A DNA stretch of 64,000 nucleotides from Pseudolabrys sp. (GTDB lineage Bacteria > Pseudomonadota > Alphaproteobacteria > Rhizobiales > Xanthobacteraceae), in assembly GCA_019689975.1 (NCBI GenBank), contig JADGGK010000007.1:1-64000 (forward strand). The letters are read 5' to 3'. Position 1 is the first letter of the stretch. Every line of letters starts with the position of its first letter. Of the stretch, positions 8,671-18,066 are shown in pieces. The notes beneath the pieces are model-generated. The model worked only from the letters and a program-made list of their open reading frames with translations. It was not told the DNA's origin and ran no database searches. The position numbers were made by a program, and so were the translations under genes.

Positions 8671-9389
8671 ATCAACTTGAGCCCTTTGAGACTGGCGTGG
8701 CCCTGCTTGCCGACGATGATATGGTCGTGCACGGCAATGCCGAGCGGACGGGCCACCTCGATGATCGTCCGTGTCATTTCAATGTCGGCGTGCGACGGCA
8801 TGGGGTCGCCGGAAGGATGGTTGTGCACCAGGATCAGCGCGGTTGCCGATAATTCGAGCGCGCGCTTGACCACCTCTCGTGGGTAGACGGGCGTGTGGTC
8901 GACGGTCCCGGTTTGCTGCAACTCGTCCGCAATAAGCTGGTTGCGTTTGTCGAGAAACAGCACACGGAACTGCTCCCTCTCGGCAAAGGCCTGTGCCGTC
9001 CGGCAATAATCGAGCACGCTCGACCATGAGGAGAGGACTCGGCGCTTTTGCACTTGGCCACGGGCGAGTCGGCTCGCGGCCGCGTGAACAATCTTCAGCT
9101 CGGTGATGACGGCTTCGCCGATTCCCTTGATCTCGGCCAGTCGCGACGTGGGGGCCGCGACTACCTCGGCGAAGGAACCGAATCGCCTCACGAGTTCCTT
9201 GGCCAGCGGCTTGACGTCGCGCTGGGGAATAGCCCGGAACAGCACGAGCTCAAGCAGTTCATAATCGCTCAGCGCCTCGCTGCCGGCCTCGCGGAACCGC
9301 GCGCGCAGCCGTTCACGGTGGCCGTGATAATGCGGCAGCTCCCGCGAAAGATCCTCCTCCTCGGACGCCTTGCTGAACTTGTCCGGCAT
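8667..9389 (-). CDS. radC: RadC family protein (JAB-domain)
   Basis: 240 residues with the two RadC parts: an N-terminal helix-hairpin-helix UPF0758 region ([20 protein letters not shown]..., with IKGIGEA near residue 87) and a C-terminal JAB/MPN metalloprotease-like domain carrying HNHPSGD (H189, H191) and D202. The name comes from a former DNA-repair assignment; the molecular role of RadC remains unclear. It lies downstream of map on the same strand with about 107 bases between them. Confidence 0.93.
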   Translation of the reverse strand: MPDKFSKASEEEDLSRELPHYHGHRERLRARFREAGSEALSDYELLELVLFRAIPQRDVKPLAKELVRRFGSFAEVVAAPTSRLAEIKGIGEAVITELKIVHAAASRLARGQVQKRRVLSSWSSVLDYCRTAQAFAEREQFRVLFLDKRNQLIADELQQTGTVDHTPVYPREVVKRALELSATALILVHNHPSGDPMPSHADIEMTRTIIEVARPLGIAVHDHIIVGKQGHASLKGLKLI

Positions 9390-9496
9390 CGATGCGGCCC
9401 CAGGGAACGCGGCCTCGCTTCAGACCTTTTAGTTGCAGCGACAAAAAATACAATCAGTGGGCGGATAGGGTCCGCGCGGGGCGGCCAAGAGCGGTG

Positions 9497-10321
9497 TCAC
9501 CGGCGATAGGGAGGCTTGTCCAAGCCTGCGGGAGAAAAGGTGAATACTTCCACCCCGGTCTCCGTAACGCCCACGGTATGCTCGAATTGGGCCGAGAGCG
9601 AGCGGTCGCGCGTCACCGCCGTCCATCCGTCGGAGAGGACCTTCACGTGCGGTCGACCGATATTGATCATCGGCTCTACCGTGAAAAACATGCCCGGCTT
9701 CAGCACGATTCCTTCACCCGGTCGCCCGACATGCACGATGTTGGGTTCATCATGAAACAGGCGGCCGACGCCATGGCCGCAGAAATCGCGGACTACGCTC
9801 ATGTGCTGCGCTTCCACGTAAGTCTGGATCGCGTGGCCGATATCGCCGGTGGTGGCACCGGGGCGGATCACGCTGATGCCGCGCATCATCGCCTCATGCG
9901 TCACCTCGATCAACCGTTCGGCGCGCCGCGGGATATTGCCGATTGCATACATGCGACTCGAGTCGCCATGCCAGCCGTCGAGTATGAGCGTAACGTCGAC
10001 GTTGACGATGTCGCCATCCTTGAGTGGCTTGTCGCCGGGAATGCCGTGGCAGACCACATGATTGAGCGAAGTACAGGTCGATTTCCGATAACCGCGATAC
10101 ATGAGGGTCGCCGGCAGCGCGCCGTGATCCATGGCATATTCGAACACCAGGCGGTCGATCGTCTCGGTGGGCACGCCGGGTCTGATGTGTTCGGTCAACA
10201 TGTCAAGGCAGCGCGCGACCAGCTGTCCCGCCTTGCGCATTCCTTCGAATGCTGCGGGGCCATGGAGCTTGATCTGACCGGTCTTGCGAAGCGGCGCGAG
10301 GGCGGCGTCTATGTAGGTCAT
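9497..10321 (-). CDS. map: Type I methionine aminopeptidase
   Basis: Removes the initiator methionine from nascent proteins. 274 residues with all five metal ligands: D109, D120, H183, E216 and E247, plus H92 of the substrate pocket (NHVVCHGIPG). The CGHGVG and FTVEPM motifs are standard. The start ATG 10321 has AAGGTCC just upstream; the frame continues a further 14 codons but without a ribosome site. A cytosolic housekeeping enzyme. Confidence 0.96.
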   Translation of the reverse strand: MTYIDAALAPLRKTGQIKLHGPAAFEGMRKAGQLVARCLDMLTEHIRPGVPTETIDRLVFEYAMDHGALPATLMYRGYRKSTCTSLNHVVCHGIPGDKPLKDGDIVNVDVTLILDGWHGDSSRMYAIGNIPRRAERLIEVTHEAMMRGISVIRPGATTGDIGHAIQTYVEAQHMSVVRDFCGHGVGRLFHDEPNIVHVGRPGEGIVLKPGMFFTVEPMINIGRPHVKVLSDGWTAVTRDRSLSAQFEHTVGVTETGVEVFTFSPAGLDKPPYRR

Positions 10322-10446
10322 GGACCTTAATGTAAGGATTGCGGAATCCAAGGCAACAGGCATCGCCGTTTTCGGCAGTCGCGACGAGACGCTTCGACTG
10401 CCCGACCGCCCGGGAGGGCCGACGGAATGTGACGGCTAGGCGCGGC

Positions 10447-11430
10447 CTAGGCGGCAATCTTGCCGCCAAGCTCTTCCTCTATGTGTACGCGGATGATTTC
10501 GTCAAACGAAGACTCGGCCTTGAAGCCGAGTGCCATGGCGCGCGTGGCGTCGACCCGCTCCGGCCAGCCGCTGACGATACGCATGACAAGGGCGTCCGGA
10601 ACTCGCTTGATGCGGGCCGCAACCTTCGGACCGGCAATACGCGTCAGCGCCTCGATCTGTTCGGCTATCGTGCAACTCACCCCGGGCATCGTGAGGTTGA
10701 TGCGGGGCCCGAGCTGCGCCCGAGTCAAACCGGCGGCGTGGATAAGAAAGCCCACCGCTGCGCGCGGACTTGCATGGGTATGGCGGACCGTCTCGGGAAC
10801 CGGCAGGAGCGCTTCCTCGCCGGCGAGCGGTTCGCGGATGATCCCGGAGAAAAATCCTGACGCGGCCTTGTTTGGCCTTCCTGGCCGCACGCAGATGGTT
10901 GGCAGCCGGACGCCGACGCCTTCGATAAAACCGCGTCGGTTATAGTCGGCAAGCATCAGTTCGACCATCGCCTTCTGCGTTCCGTATGAGGTGAGCGGCG
11001 TGAGATGAAAATCGTCGGGAATGCTTCTGGGAAACGGTGCGCCGAACACCGCGATCGAGGACGTGAAGACGACCTTGGGCATGTAGCCTCCACCCGACGA
11101 CCGGATGGCTTCCAACAGTGCGCGGCTGCCGTCAAGATTGACACGGTAGCCTTTCTCGAAATCCGTTTCCGCTTCGCCGGAAACGACGCCGGCGAGGTGA
11201 AAAATCACGTCGGGTCTCTGCGCCACCGCTGTTTCGGCTATCCCCGGCTGCGAGAGGTCAGCGACCGCCGTTTCCACCGCCCCGGCAAAATCTCCGGGTT
11301 GCAGCGGAGCCACGACGTCAATCAACGTGAGCTTTCGAATCGGTTTGCCGTTCAGGGCACCGTCTTTCGCCAGCCGTGCGGTGAGCTTGCGACCGATCAT
11401 TCCCGCGGCGCCTGTGATCAACACGTGCAT
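10447..11430 (-). CDS. denD: D-erythronate dehydrogenase-like NAD-dependent epimerase/dehydratase family protein
   Basis: Extended SDR of 327 residues. The Rossmann start is ITGAAGMIG at about 5-13; the active site has TSSIAVFG and the YGTQK (Tyr-x3-Lys) motif. The conserved blocks SGEAETDFEKGYRVNLDG and GFFSGIIREPLAGEEALLPV match DenD, which oxidises D-erythronate to 2-oxo-tetronate, the first step of four-carbon acid sugar catabolism. The usual partners (OtnK kinase, OtnC aldolase, isomerase) are not in this window. It overlaps the preceding MFS gene by 13 bases, so the two are probably coupled. The family is recognised with fair confidence; the substrate is inferred. Confidence 0.82.
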   Translation of the reverse strand: MHVLITGAAGMIGRKLTARLAKDGALNGKPIRKLTLIDVVAPLQPGDFAGAVETAVADLSQPGIAETAVAQRPDVIFHLAGVVSGEAETDFEKGYRVNLDGSRALLEAIRSSGGGYMPKVVFTSSIAVFGAPFPRSIPDDFHLTPLTSYGTQKAMVELMLADYNRRGFIEGVGVRLPTICVRPGRPNKAASGFFSGIIREPLAGEEALLPVPETVRHTHASPRAAVGFLIHAAGLTRAQLGPRINLTMPGVSCTIAEQIEALTRIAGPKVAARIKRVPDALVMRIVSGWPERVDATRAMALGFKAESSFDEIIRVHIEEELGGKIAA

Positions 11431-12674
11431 GCGTTCCTCTCCTCAATTGCGCCGCTGCGGGGCGGCTGGAAGCGATCAATGGCACGCAGCTCCGGATACA
11501 ACAGCCTCCAAATGCAGGCGACGAGCAGCGCACCAGCGCCTCCGATCAACACCGAGCCGACCGCACCCAGCCAGGCGGCAACGGCACCCGATTCGAATTC
11601 ACCGAGCGTGTTTGACGAGCCGACGAAGAGATAATTGATTGCGCTCACGCGTCCGCGCATGGCGTCTGGTGTCTCGATCTGAACCAGCGAGAAACGAATC
11701 ACGACGCTGACGGCGTCGGCTGCGCCAAGGACCGCCAGCGCGAGCAACGAGAACGGCAGCCAGGTCGATAATCCAAAACAGAGCGTTGCAATCCCGTAGA
11801 CCGCGACCGCCTGAAACATCCTGCGGCCGATATGGCGCTCGATCGGATATTTCGACAGCGCGGCGGAGGTGATAAGCGCACCTATCGCGGGGGCTGAACG
11901 GAGCAGTCCCAGGCCGGTCGGGCCCGCATGGAGAATGTCGCGTGCAAAGATAGGCAATAACGCGGTCGCTCCGCCGAGGATCACAACGAAAAGATCCAGC
12001 GTTATGATGCCCGAAAGGCGCCGATTGACAAGAATGAATCGCAGACCCGCGAGGATCGACGTCAACGGCGGAGGCCCCGGCGTCTTCTCGGCCTTTCCCG
12101 GACGCACCAGGCTCACCAGGAGCATCGCCGTCAGGAAGAATATGCCGCAAAGTGCAGTGACAACAAATGGGCTCAATGCGTATATCATCCCACCGAGAAC
12201 CGGTCCGCAGACGACAGCGGTTTGGTTGGCCAAGGTCCAGGCAGCGATGGCGCGCGGCATGAGCGGCTCGGGCACCAGCGCCGGAACGAGGGCGTGGATG
12301 GTCGGCATTTCAAAGGCGCGTGCCGTGCCGAGCGCAAAGACGGCAACGAAGAGAAGATCGCGGGAGAGCGTGTGGCGGGCGAGGGTCCAAAGCACGGCAA
12401 ATGCAATCAACGCATACACGCCCTGGGCCAACCGCACGATCTGCCGCCGTTCATATCGATCGGCAATATGTCCGATCACCAATGTCAGGACCACGGCAGG
12501 AACAAACTGGATCAAGCCCACCAACCCCAGGTCAAGGGCGCTGCCGGTAAGGGCATAGATCTCCCATGCAAATAGGAGCATCATCATCTGGTAGCCCACC
12601 GTGGCCGCTACCCGCGCGAGCCACAGCAGCGCGAATGGCCGTTGTGCAATCAATGCGGGCGGCGGCGAGCTCAT
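11418..12674 (-). CDS. MFS transporter
   Basis: 418 residues, about twelve hydrophobic segments; begins MSSPPPALIAQRPFALLWLA, the usual opening of the MFS_3/enterobactin-exporter-like branch, with the loop 2-3 motif GHIADRYERRQIV. ATG 12674 is chosen because the 70 residues upstream in the same frame are arginine-rich, unlike a membrane protein. It is the first gene of a coupled pair with the DenD-like dehydrogenase. The branch is mostly linked with export, which is odd beside a sugar-acid catabolic gene; uptake cannot be excluded. Confidence 0.87.
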   Translation of the reverse strand: MSSPPPALIAQRPFALLWLARVAATVGYQMMMLLFAWEIYALTGSALDLGLVGLIQFVPAVVLTLVIGHIADRYERRQIVRLAQGVYALIAFAVLWTLARHTLSRDLLFVAVFALGTARAFEMPTIHALVPALVPEPLMPRAIAAWTLANQTAVVCGPVLGGMIYALSPFVVTALCGIFFLTAMLLVSLVRPGKAEKTPGPPPLTSILAGLRFILVNRRLSGIITLDLFVVILGGATALLPIFARDILHAGPTGLGLLRSAPAIGALITSAALSKYPIERHIGRRMFQAVAVYGIATLCFGLSTWLPFSLLALAVLGAADAVSVVIRFSLVQIETPDAMRGRVSAINYLFVGSSNTLGEFESGAVAAWLGAVGSVLIGGAGALLVACIWRLLYPELRAIDRFQPPRSGAIEERNACTC

Positions 12675-13352
12675 GGCTAGGCCACACCGCTGGCGTGCGA
12701 TGCAGGTCGATGGACCAGCTGCCGGCTCTCCCGGTCGGCGGTGCCGGCTGCCACCCCGTGCCTGAACGCGCGTCCGCGCGCGAACCATTGACTGCCAAAC
12801 TGGAAAGACCAAACGCTCACGTGCTTTCTCCCTGTCGCCGCGGCATCCCGACGAAAGGCGGCCTCGTGGCCGGAGGCAGGGCATGACCCCACGTCAAGTG
12901 CAGCGTACCCCCTCCATTCGCGAGGCCGACAGCCGCCCACTGCAATGACATGGTGTGCCGACCGGCTCGGCGCCTCGGCACCGAGCCGGCGGTGACGCAG
13001 TGTGGACAGACAAAATAGGCTACCCTTTGCAAAAGCGCGGCATGTGGGTCGTGTCTCAATCCGCGCGAGATGGCCGTGGCGCGATCTGCAGGGATCAATG
13101 AGGGAATAAACGCAAGGATCGGCGTCGACAAACGACCTGGCGATGAATGCGACGCCGGCGGCTTTCTCGCCATATGATGGACCGGCGGATATGCAGGTCC
13201 AAAACGAGTCATGGGCGAACAGACGCACTAGAGGCTCACTGTGTGCCGTGCGTCGCCCGTTTCGTGGTAACCGCAACGGTCGCGCCGCAAGGCATGTGCC
13301 GTGCGGATGCGAAGGCCCGTCGGTCGGTCGGTATTTTGCCGAAAATCGCTGT
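12675..13352. other. 678-bp gap, no supported gene
   Basis: Open frames exist on both strands (for example - strand 12817-13212), but they are arginine/proline-rich, overlap one another and match no family I recognise. A short stretch reading YFVCPHCVTAG on the - strand looks slightly protein-like, without more. The upstream region of the MFS gene and its promoter must lie here. Decayed coding sequence is possible. Confidence 0.4.
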
Positions 13353-14177
13353 TCAGATTTCGCTTGCAAAGAATTTGTTGAGTTGCGCATTGGAGATAAT
13401 GCCGTCGAAGCTGTCGAATTTCCCATACTTGGCGATTTCAGTGGCTGACTTGATGAATGCATGCATGGCGACGCGCGCGAGCGCGCCGCCGATACTGATG
13501 CGCCGCACGCCCAATTCGGCAATCTCGGTGACGGTGAGGCCGAGCGCCGCCGAATTGAGGAAATTAACGGGTTTGGGCGCCACTGCTTCGACCACCGCCT
13601 CGATCTCGCCACGGGTGCGGATGCCGGGCACGTAGAGACAGTCCGCGCCGGCCGCCGCGAAGGCCTTAATTCGTCGGATTGCGTCGGCGAGATCCGAGCA
13701 TCCGTGCAGAACTCCTTCGGCGCGCGCGGTCAGCACCGCCGCGCTCCCGATCCGGTCGATCGCTGCCCGCGCGGCCTTCACGCGCGCGGTCGCGAGATCA
13801 TGGTCGTAGAGCGGATTGGCCGCGTCGCCGGTGAAGTCTTCGATGGAGAGACCGGCCACGCCTGTATCGATGCAAAGTCGCACGTTGGCCGCGACCGCGT
13901 CGGGTTCATGCGCGAATCCATTCTCGAAGTCCGCGTTGACCGGAATGTCAACGGCCGCGGCAATGTCGCGAAAATGCGCGAGCGCCTGGTCGCGGGTCAG
14001 CGCCCCGTCGGCGAGGCCTTGGGAATGGGCATAGCCCGAACTTGTCGTTGCGAGTGCCTTGAATCCGAGTTTTTCCAGATAGCGGGCACTGCCGATGTTC
14101 CACGGGTTGGGGATGACGAAACAGCCTTGCTCATGAAGCTTGCGGAAAGCCCTTGTCTTCTCACCGACGGCGACCAC
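13353..14177 (-). CDS. Isocitrate lyase/phosphoenolpyruvate mutase family protein
   Basis: 274 residues of the PEP-mutase/isocitrate-lyase TIM-barrel superfamily, whose members make or break C-C or C-P bonds next to a carboxylate with Mg2+. Visible landmarks: FVIPNPWNIGSARYLEKLG, LATTSSGYAHSQG, the PVNADFENGFA metal-binding strand, and GLSIEDFTG. The KKCGH lyase cysteine loop of true isocitrate lyase is absent, so this is the short oxaloacetate-decarboxylase/methylisocitrate-lyase-like group. GTG 14177 is chosen because GGGGGACG precedes it and the protein then begins where relatives do; an ATG at 14249 is the alternative. It is divergent from the aminotransferase gene. Confidence 0.83.
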   Translation of the reverse strand: MVAVGEKTRAFRKLHEQGCFVIPNPWNIGSARYLEKLGFKALATTSSGYAHSQGLADGALTRDQALAHFRDIAAAVDIPVNADFENGFAHEPDAVAANVRLCIDTGVAGLSIEDFTGDAANPLYDHDLATARVKAARAAIDRIGSAAVLTARAEGVLHGCSDLADAIRRIKAFAAAGADCLYVPGIRTRGEIEAVVEAVAPKPVNFLNSAALGLTVTEIAELGVRRISIGGALARVAMHAFIKSATEIAKYGKFDSFDGIISNAQLNKFFASEI

Positions 14178-14356
14178 GGCTCGTCCCCCAATCGACACGA
14201 GGCGCGACCGTGCCACGTCTGCCGCCGTCTGGACAGTGATATTTCGCAATTGCGGCCATCGGCCCGGCTCATGGCTTGTCGTCTCCGACCAGCGTTTGAT
14301 TTTATCCGGCCGATCGGGTCAACTCTGCTTGACGCCTAGACATGCGGGGGAGAACC

Positions 14357-15538
14357 ATGCTCAGGACCGTCGCCGCTTTCGACCGCCTCGGCGAGGAAAA
14401 CGCGTTTGCCGTTCTCGCGCGCGCCAATGCACTGATGGCGCAAGGGCGTAACATCATCAACCTCGGCATTGGCCAGCCCGATTTCAGGACCCCGGACTTC
14501 ATCGTTGAGGCGGCGGTGAAGGCGTTGCGGGACGGGCATCACGGTTATACGCCGGCGATCGGAATCCCCCCCTTGCGCGAGGCGGTCGCGGCGGACCTGG
14601 CCGGACGCTTCGGGGTCGAGGTCTCGCCGGATACCGTGATGATCATGCCCGGCGGCAAGCCGACCATGTACATGTCGATCCTGATGTTCGGCGAACCGGG
14701 TGCGGAAATCCTCTATCCGGATCCTGGCTTCCCGATCTACCGTTCCATGATCGAATATACCGGCGCGAAGCCGGTACCTATTCCTATCCGCGAGGAAAAC
14801 GGCTTTGCGTTCTCGGCCGACGAGACTTTGTCGCTGATCACGCCGAAGACGCGACTCCTCATTCTCAATTCGCCGGCTAATCCGACCGGCGGGGTGACCC
14901 CACGATCGGAGGTAGACAAGCTGGTTGCGGGCTTGGCGCGCTGGCCGGACGTGGCAATCTTATCGGACGAGATCTATGATCACATGGTCTATGACGGCGC
15001 GCAGCACGTTTGCCTCCTCGCTTATCACGAAATTCGTGACCGTGTGATTCTGCTCAACGGCTGGTCGAAGACTTACGCGATGACGGGCTGGCGATTGGGC
15101 TACGCGGTATGGCCGGAAAGGCTCTATGATTACGCGCGCAAGCTTGCGGTCAACTTGTATTCATGCGTCAATGCCGCCACGCAATATGCAGGTCTGGCCG
15201 CGCTTACCGGTCCGCAGGATGCGGTGGCGGAGATGGTGGCCGAGTTCGACAGACGTCGCCGGGTGGTGGTCGATGGTCTGAACCAATTGCCGGGGATATC
15301 CTGCACGACGCCCAAAGGCGCGTTCTATGCATTCCCCAACATTCGGCGTACCGGCTGGAAGGCCAAGGCGCTCGCCAATGCGTTGCTCGAGGAGGCGGGA
15401 GTCGCCGTAATTGGCGGTCCCGATTTCGGTATCCTCGGCGAGGGATATATCCGCGTGAGCTATGCGAATTCGACGGAGAACATCCTCAGGGCGCTCGAAC
15501 GAATGGGCGAGTTCTTGACCAGCAGGAAAGCGGCCTGA
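14357..15538 (+). CDS. Pyridoxal-phosphate-dependent aminotransferase, class I/II
   Basis: 393 residues of the aspartate-aminotransferase-like fold. Features: NLGIGQPDFRTPDFI N-terminal arm, YTPAIGIPPLREAVA, NPTGG substrate/cofactor motif, LSDEIYDHM with the PLP-binding aspartate, and the Schiff-base lysine in NGWSKTYAMTGWRLGY. ATG 14357 with GGGGGAG five bases upstream is preferred to ATG 14342. Substrate unknown; the branch includes aspartate, aromatic and branched-chain aminotransferases. It may be cotranscribed with the acyl-CoA dehydrogenase 130 bases downstream, although a hairpin lies between. Confidence 0.92.
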   Translation: MLRTVAAFDRLGEENAFAVLARANALMAQGRNIINLGIGQPDFRTPDFIVEAAVKALRDGHHGYTPAIGIPPLREAVAADLAGRFGVEVSPDTVMIMPGGKPTMYMSILMFGEPGAEILYPDPGFPIYRSMIEYTGAKPVPIPIREENGFAFSADETLSLITPKTRLLILNSPANPTGGVTPRSEVDKLVAGLARWPDVAILSDEIYDHMVYDGAQHVCLLAYHEIRDRVILLNGWSKTYAMTGWRLGYAVWPERLYDYARKLAVNLYSCVNAATQYAGLAALTGPQDAVAEMVAEFDRRRRVVVDGLNQLPGISCTTPKGAFYAFPNIRRTGWKAKALANALLEEAGVAVIGGPDFGILGEGYIRVSYANSTENILRALERMGEFLTSRKAA

Positions 15539-15606
15539 GGCGCACGCAAGCGCGTCATTTCCCCTATTCGAAGCGACGGCAGCGAAGAGACTGTGGCCTC
15601 GACTCG

Positions 15607-15624
15607 CTTGCGCATTCGCGCAAG
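15607..15624. terminator. Small hairpin after the aminotransferase gene
   Basis: CTTGCGC (15607-15613), ATTC loop, GCGCAAG (15618-15624), a perfect 7-bp stem. No T-run follows. It may be a weak terminator or a regulator site ahead of the acyl-CoA dehydrogenase gene, whose ATG is 45 bases downstream. Confidence 0.3.
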
Positions 15625-15668
15625 ACTACAGGGGAACCCAGAGAACAAGGTCAACCGAGGAAACGTCA

Positions 15669-16916
15669 ATGCTGGAGCGAGTGTCGCGCGATCGTGGCCT
15701 TTCCGAGGAACAACGCCTGATGCGGCAGAGCTGCCGCGATTTTGTCGACACCGTCGTGCTGCCGTTCATCAGGCAGAACTGGCAACGTGAATGGTCGATG
15801 GTACCGGAAGACCGGTTGCCGCCTTATATCCTCGAGGAGGCGGAAAAGATCGGCATCCGTACGCTGGGCGTCCCCGAGGAATTCGGCGGCGTCGAGTTGG
15901 AAAAGGGTAGAGAAGTCAAGACCTTCGCGTTGATTGCCGAGGAGATCGCCCGAGGCGATTCCGGCCTCGCCGACAAACTGGTTCAGAACTGGAAAGTCTC
16001 GGTCTTGTTACGCCAGTTTGCGCCGCGTCATCTGCAGGAGAAATGGTTCAAGCGCCTGGTCGAGGATCCGCAATTTCTATTCGCTCATTGCCTGACCGAA
16101 CCCCGCGGCGCCTCGGATCGCTGGCTTCCTTACAATGTGCCGGAAGCAGCGATGCAGACGAAAGCCGTCAAGACCAAGGGCGGATGGGTCATCAACGGTC
16201 GCAAGCAATTCATCTCCAACGGTTACGATGCCGGGCTCTACGTCGTATACGCCAACACCAATCCCACGGTTGGAATGCTGCAGGGAACGTCGTCATTTCT
16301 CGTGCCGCGCGAAACCAAGGGTTTTACCGTGGCGCGTTGCAATGAGACACTCGGTTGCCGTTTCATGAACAACGGCGAGATGGTGTTTGAGGACATGTTC
16401 GTCCCCGACGACCATCTGTTGGTGAAGGACACGGCGCTGGGGTCTGCGGGAATCTATTTCCGGCCCGGCAAGATCATTCAGGCAGCAAAGAACCTCGGCG
16501 TCGGGGTGCGTGCCTTTGAGGCCACCGCAGAATATGTGCAGAACTATGTTCAAGGGGGCCGTATTCTGATCAAACACCAGGCCGTCGCGCTGAGGCTTGC
16601 GGACATGGCCACCCGCATCGAAGCGGTGCGGGCGCTGCTCGATCGCGCTGCGCAGGCGGTTGACGAAGACGCGCCGGAAGCCGAAACGCTGGTCAATATG
16701 GCCAAGCTGTTTGCCTCCGAAGAGATCATGAAAGTCGCCCAGCACGCGGTGGAATTGCACGGCGGCAACGGCATCATGCTCGATTTCGGCATCGAGAAGG
16801 CGCTGCGCGACGCAGTGGTGTTCCTGCACATGGACGCCACGGTCGACATCTCGAAATTCAAGATCATCAAGAACATGTTCCCTGATACGGCGGGCAAATA
16901 TGCCGGACCGGAGTGA
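15669..16916 (+). CDS. Acyl-CoA dehydrogenase family protein with atypical active site
   Basis: 415-residue acyl-CoA dehydrogenase: N-terminal helical domain, FAD-contact segment LTEPRGASD in place of the usual TEPxAGSD, central beta domain (VINGRKQFISNG), and C-terminal helices with ELHGGNGIM. The position that holds the catalytic base glutamate in the main branch (YEGTSQI) reads MDATVDI here, putting D389 there; the alternative base site of the isovaleryl branch (LERL) reads FRPGKI, also without glutamate. It may therefore act on an unusual acyl-CoA or not be a simple alpha,beta-dehydrogenase. ATG 15669 has GAGG a few bases upstream. Confidence 0.88.
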   Translation: MLERVSRDRGLSEEQRLMRQSCRDFVDTVVLPFIRQNWQREWSMVPEDRLPPYILEEAEKIGIRTLGVPEEFGGVELEKGREVKTFALIAEEIARGDSGLADKLVQNWKVSVLLRQFAPRHLQEKWFKRLVEDPQFLFAHCLTEPRGASDRWLPYNVPEAAMQTKAVKTKGGWVINGRKQFISNGYDAGLYVVYANTNPTVGMLQGTSSFLVPRETKGFTVARCNETLGCRFMNNGEMVFEDMFVPDDHLLVKDTALGSAGIYFRPGKIIQAAKNLGVGVRAFEATAEYVQNYVQGGRILIKHQAVALRLADMATRIEAVRALLDRAAQAVDEDAPEAETLVNMAKLFASEEIMKVAQHAVELHGGNGIMLDFGIEKALRDAVVFLHMDATVDISKFKIIKNMFPDTAGKYAGPE

Positions 16917-16991
16917 GGTCGGGGGAACGCGGGGCTTCGGCAAATGTGCAGGATGATCCGGGGACGACGCACCGTTCCACGCGTGCGGGCG

Positions 16992-17013
16992 CGGTTGATT
17001 TTTTGATCAACCG
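16992..17013. terminator. Hairpin between convergent genes
   Basis: CGGTTGAT (16992-16999), a T-rich loop, and ATCAACCG (17006-17013) form a perfect 8-bp stem between the convergent acyl-CoA dehydrogenase and EamA genes. Likely a shared transcription end, though no T-run follows the stem on either strand. Confidence 0.4.
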
Positions 17014-17066
17014 AGAGCCGTGTTCAGTCGTACGCTCGCCGCGAGATAATGCCCCGAGCAGAGACT

Positions 17067-17957
17067 CTATCGTACCACGAACCTGAATCCGATGACGACG
17101 ATGAGCAGCCCGACGAGCTGCGCCACACTCGGCACGATGCCGAGGGCAAGGTAGCCGATGATCACGCCGAAACCGGGGACAAGGGCCGGAAACACAGCGG
17201 CGCGGCCGGCACCCAAGAGGCTTACCGCCCGCGCGAAAAGATAGATCGGCAGAGCGCCGGCGAGCACGCCTTGTACCGCCATCTGCAGCAGATTCTCGGC
17301 AAGTCCCATGCGGAGCATCGGTCTGGTACCGATGATCAGCAGGTAAAGCGGTGCGAAGACCATGACCGACAGCAGCGCCACCGCCGCGGTCGCGCGCAAG
17401 CCGGAAACGCGCCATTGGCGCAGCAGGGTGCCGAAAAGCGCCCAAAAGAATCCCGCGGTCACAAACAGCAAATCGCCGCCGACCCCATGGCTGCCAATGG
17501 TGAGCAACGATTCGGCACCGAACACGAGCAGACCGAGAATGATGGTCAGACCGCCGATCCAGCGTTGCGCGCTTGCCCGCTCGCGCAAGATGAGAGTTGC
17601 CAGCACAAGTCCGAACAGCGCTGCGCAGGCCGGCTGGATGGTCGTGCCGTGGCCGAGCGGCACCAGGATGAATCCCGTATACGCGATCATCGCTTGTGGC
17701 GGACCGGCCAGGACCGTCATCATGAGACTGCGCCTCCAGCCGAGGCCCCGGCCGGACAGCGCGTCGCGCGAGAATGGCGCGAGCAAGAGGCCGGACCAGA
17801 AGAAGCGGTGGAAGGCGAGGTCTGCCGGCGTAAAACCTGCCGTGATGCCGTGCTTGGCGGCAACGAAACCGGCCGCCCAGCCGAGAGCCGCGCCGGCGCC
17901 GCACGAGACGCCGATCAGCGTGGCGGACCGCGGTGGCGCGCGCCCCGATTCTTTCAT
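17067..17957 (-). CDS. EamA/DMT family transporter
   Basis: 296 residues, about ten hydrophobic segments in two EamA repeats (LGWAAGFVAAKHGI near the start; IYLFARAVSLLGAGRAAVFPALVPGFGVIIGYL in pieces near the end). A drug/metabolite-type inner-membrane carrier of unknown substrate. It is divergent from the BKACE gene, 109 bases away, which may hint at a link, but this is inference. Confidence 0.88.
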   Translation of the reverse strand: MKESGRAPPRSATLIGVSCGAGAALGWAAGFVAAKHGITAGFTPADLAFHRFFWSGLLLAPFSRDALSGRGLGWRRSLMMTVLAGPPQAMIAYTGFILVPLGHGTTIQPACAALFGLVLATLILRERASAQRWIGGLTIILGLLVFGAESLLTIGSHGVGGDLLFVTAGFFWALFGTLLRQWRVSGLRATAAVALLSVMVFAPLYLLIIGTRPMLRMGLAENLLQMAVQGVLAGALPIYLFARAVSLLGAGRAAVFPALVPGFGVIIGYLALGIVPSVAQLVGLLIVVIGFRFVVR

Positions 17958-18066
17958 GGTCCACTCGCCCTCGGCGGAGGTGACTCGCGGGCGCCTGATA
18001 CTCTAGGATCGCGGCCCCAGTCCAATCGCACGTTCACAACCCCACGTCATTCAGGAAGAAAGGCTC

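Noticed and set aside
12677-13612. 311-codon open frame on the - strand across the gap and the PEP-mutase-like gene
   Set aside because: Crosses the well-supported gene at 13353 in another frame and shows no domain.
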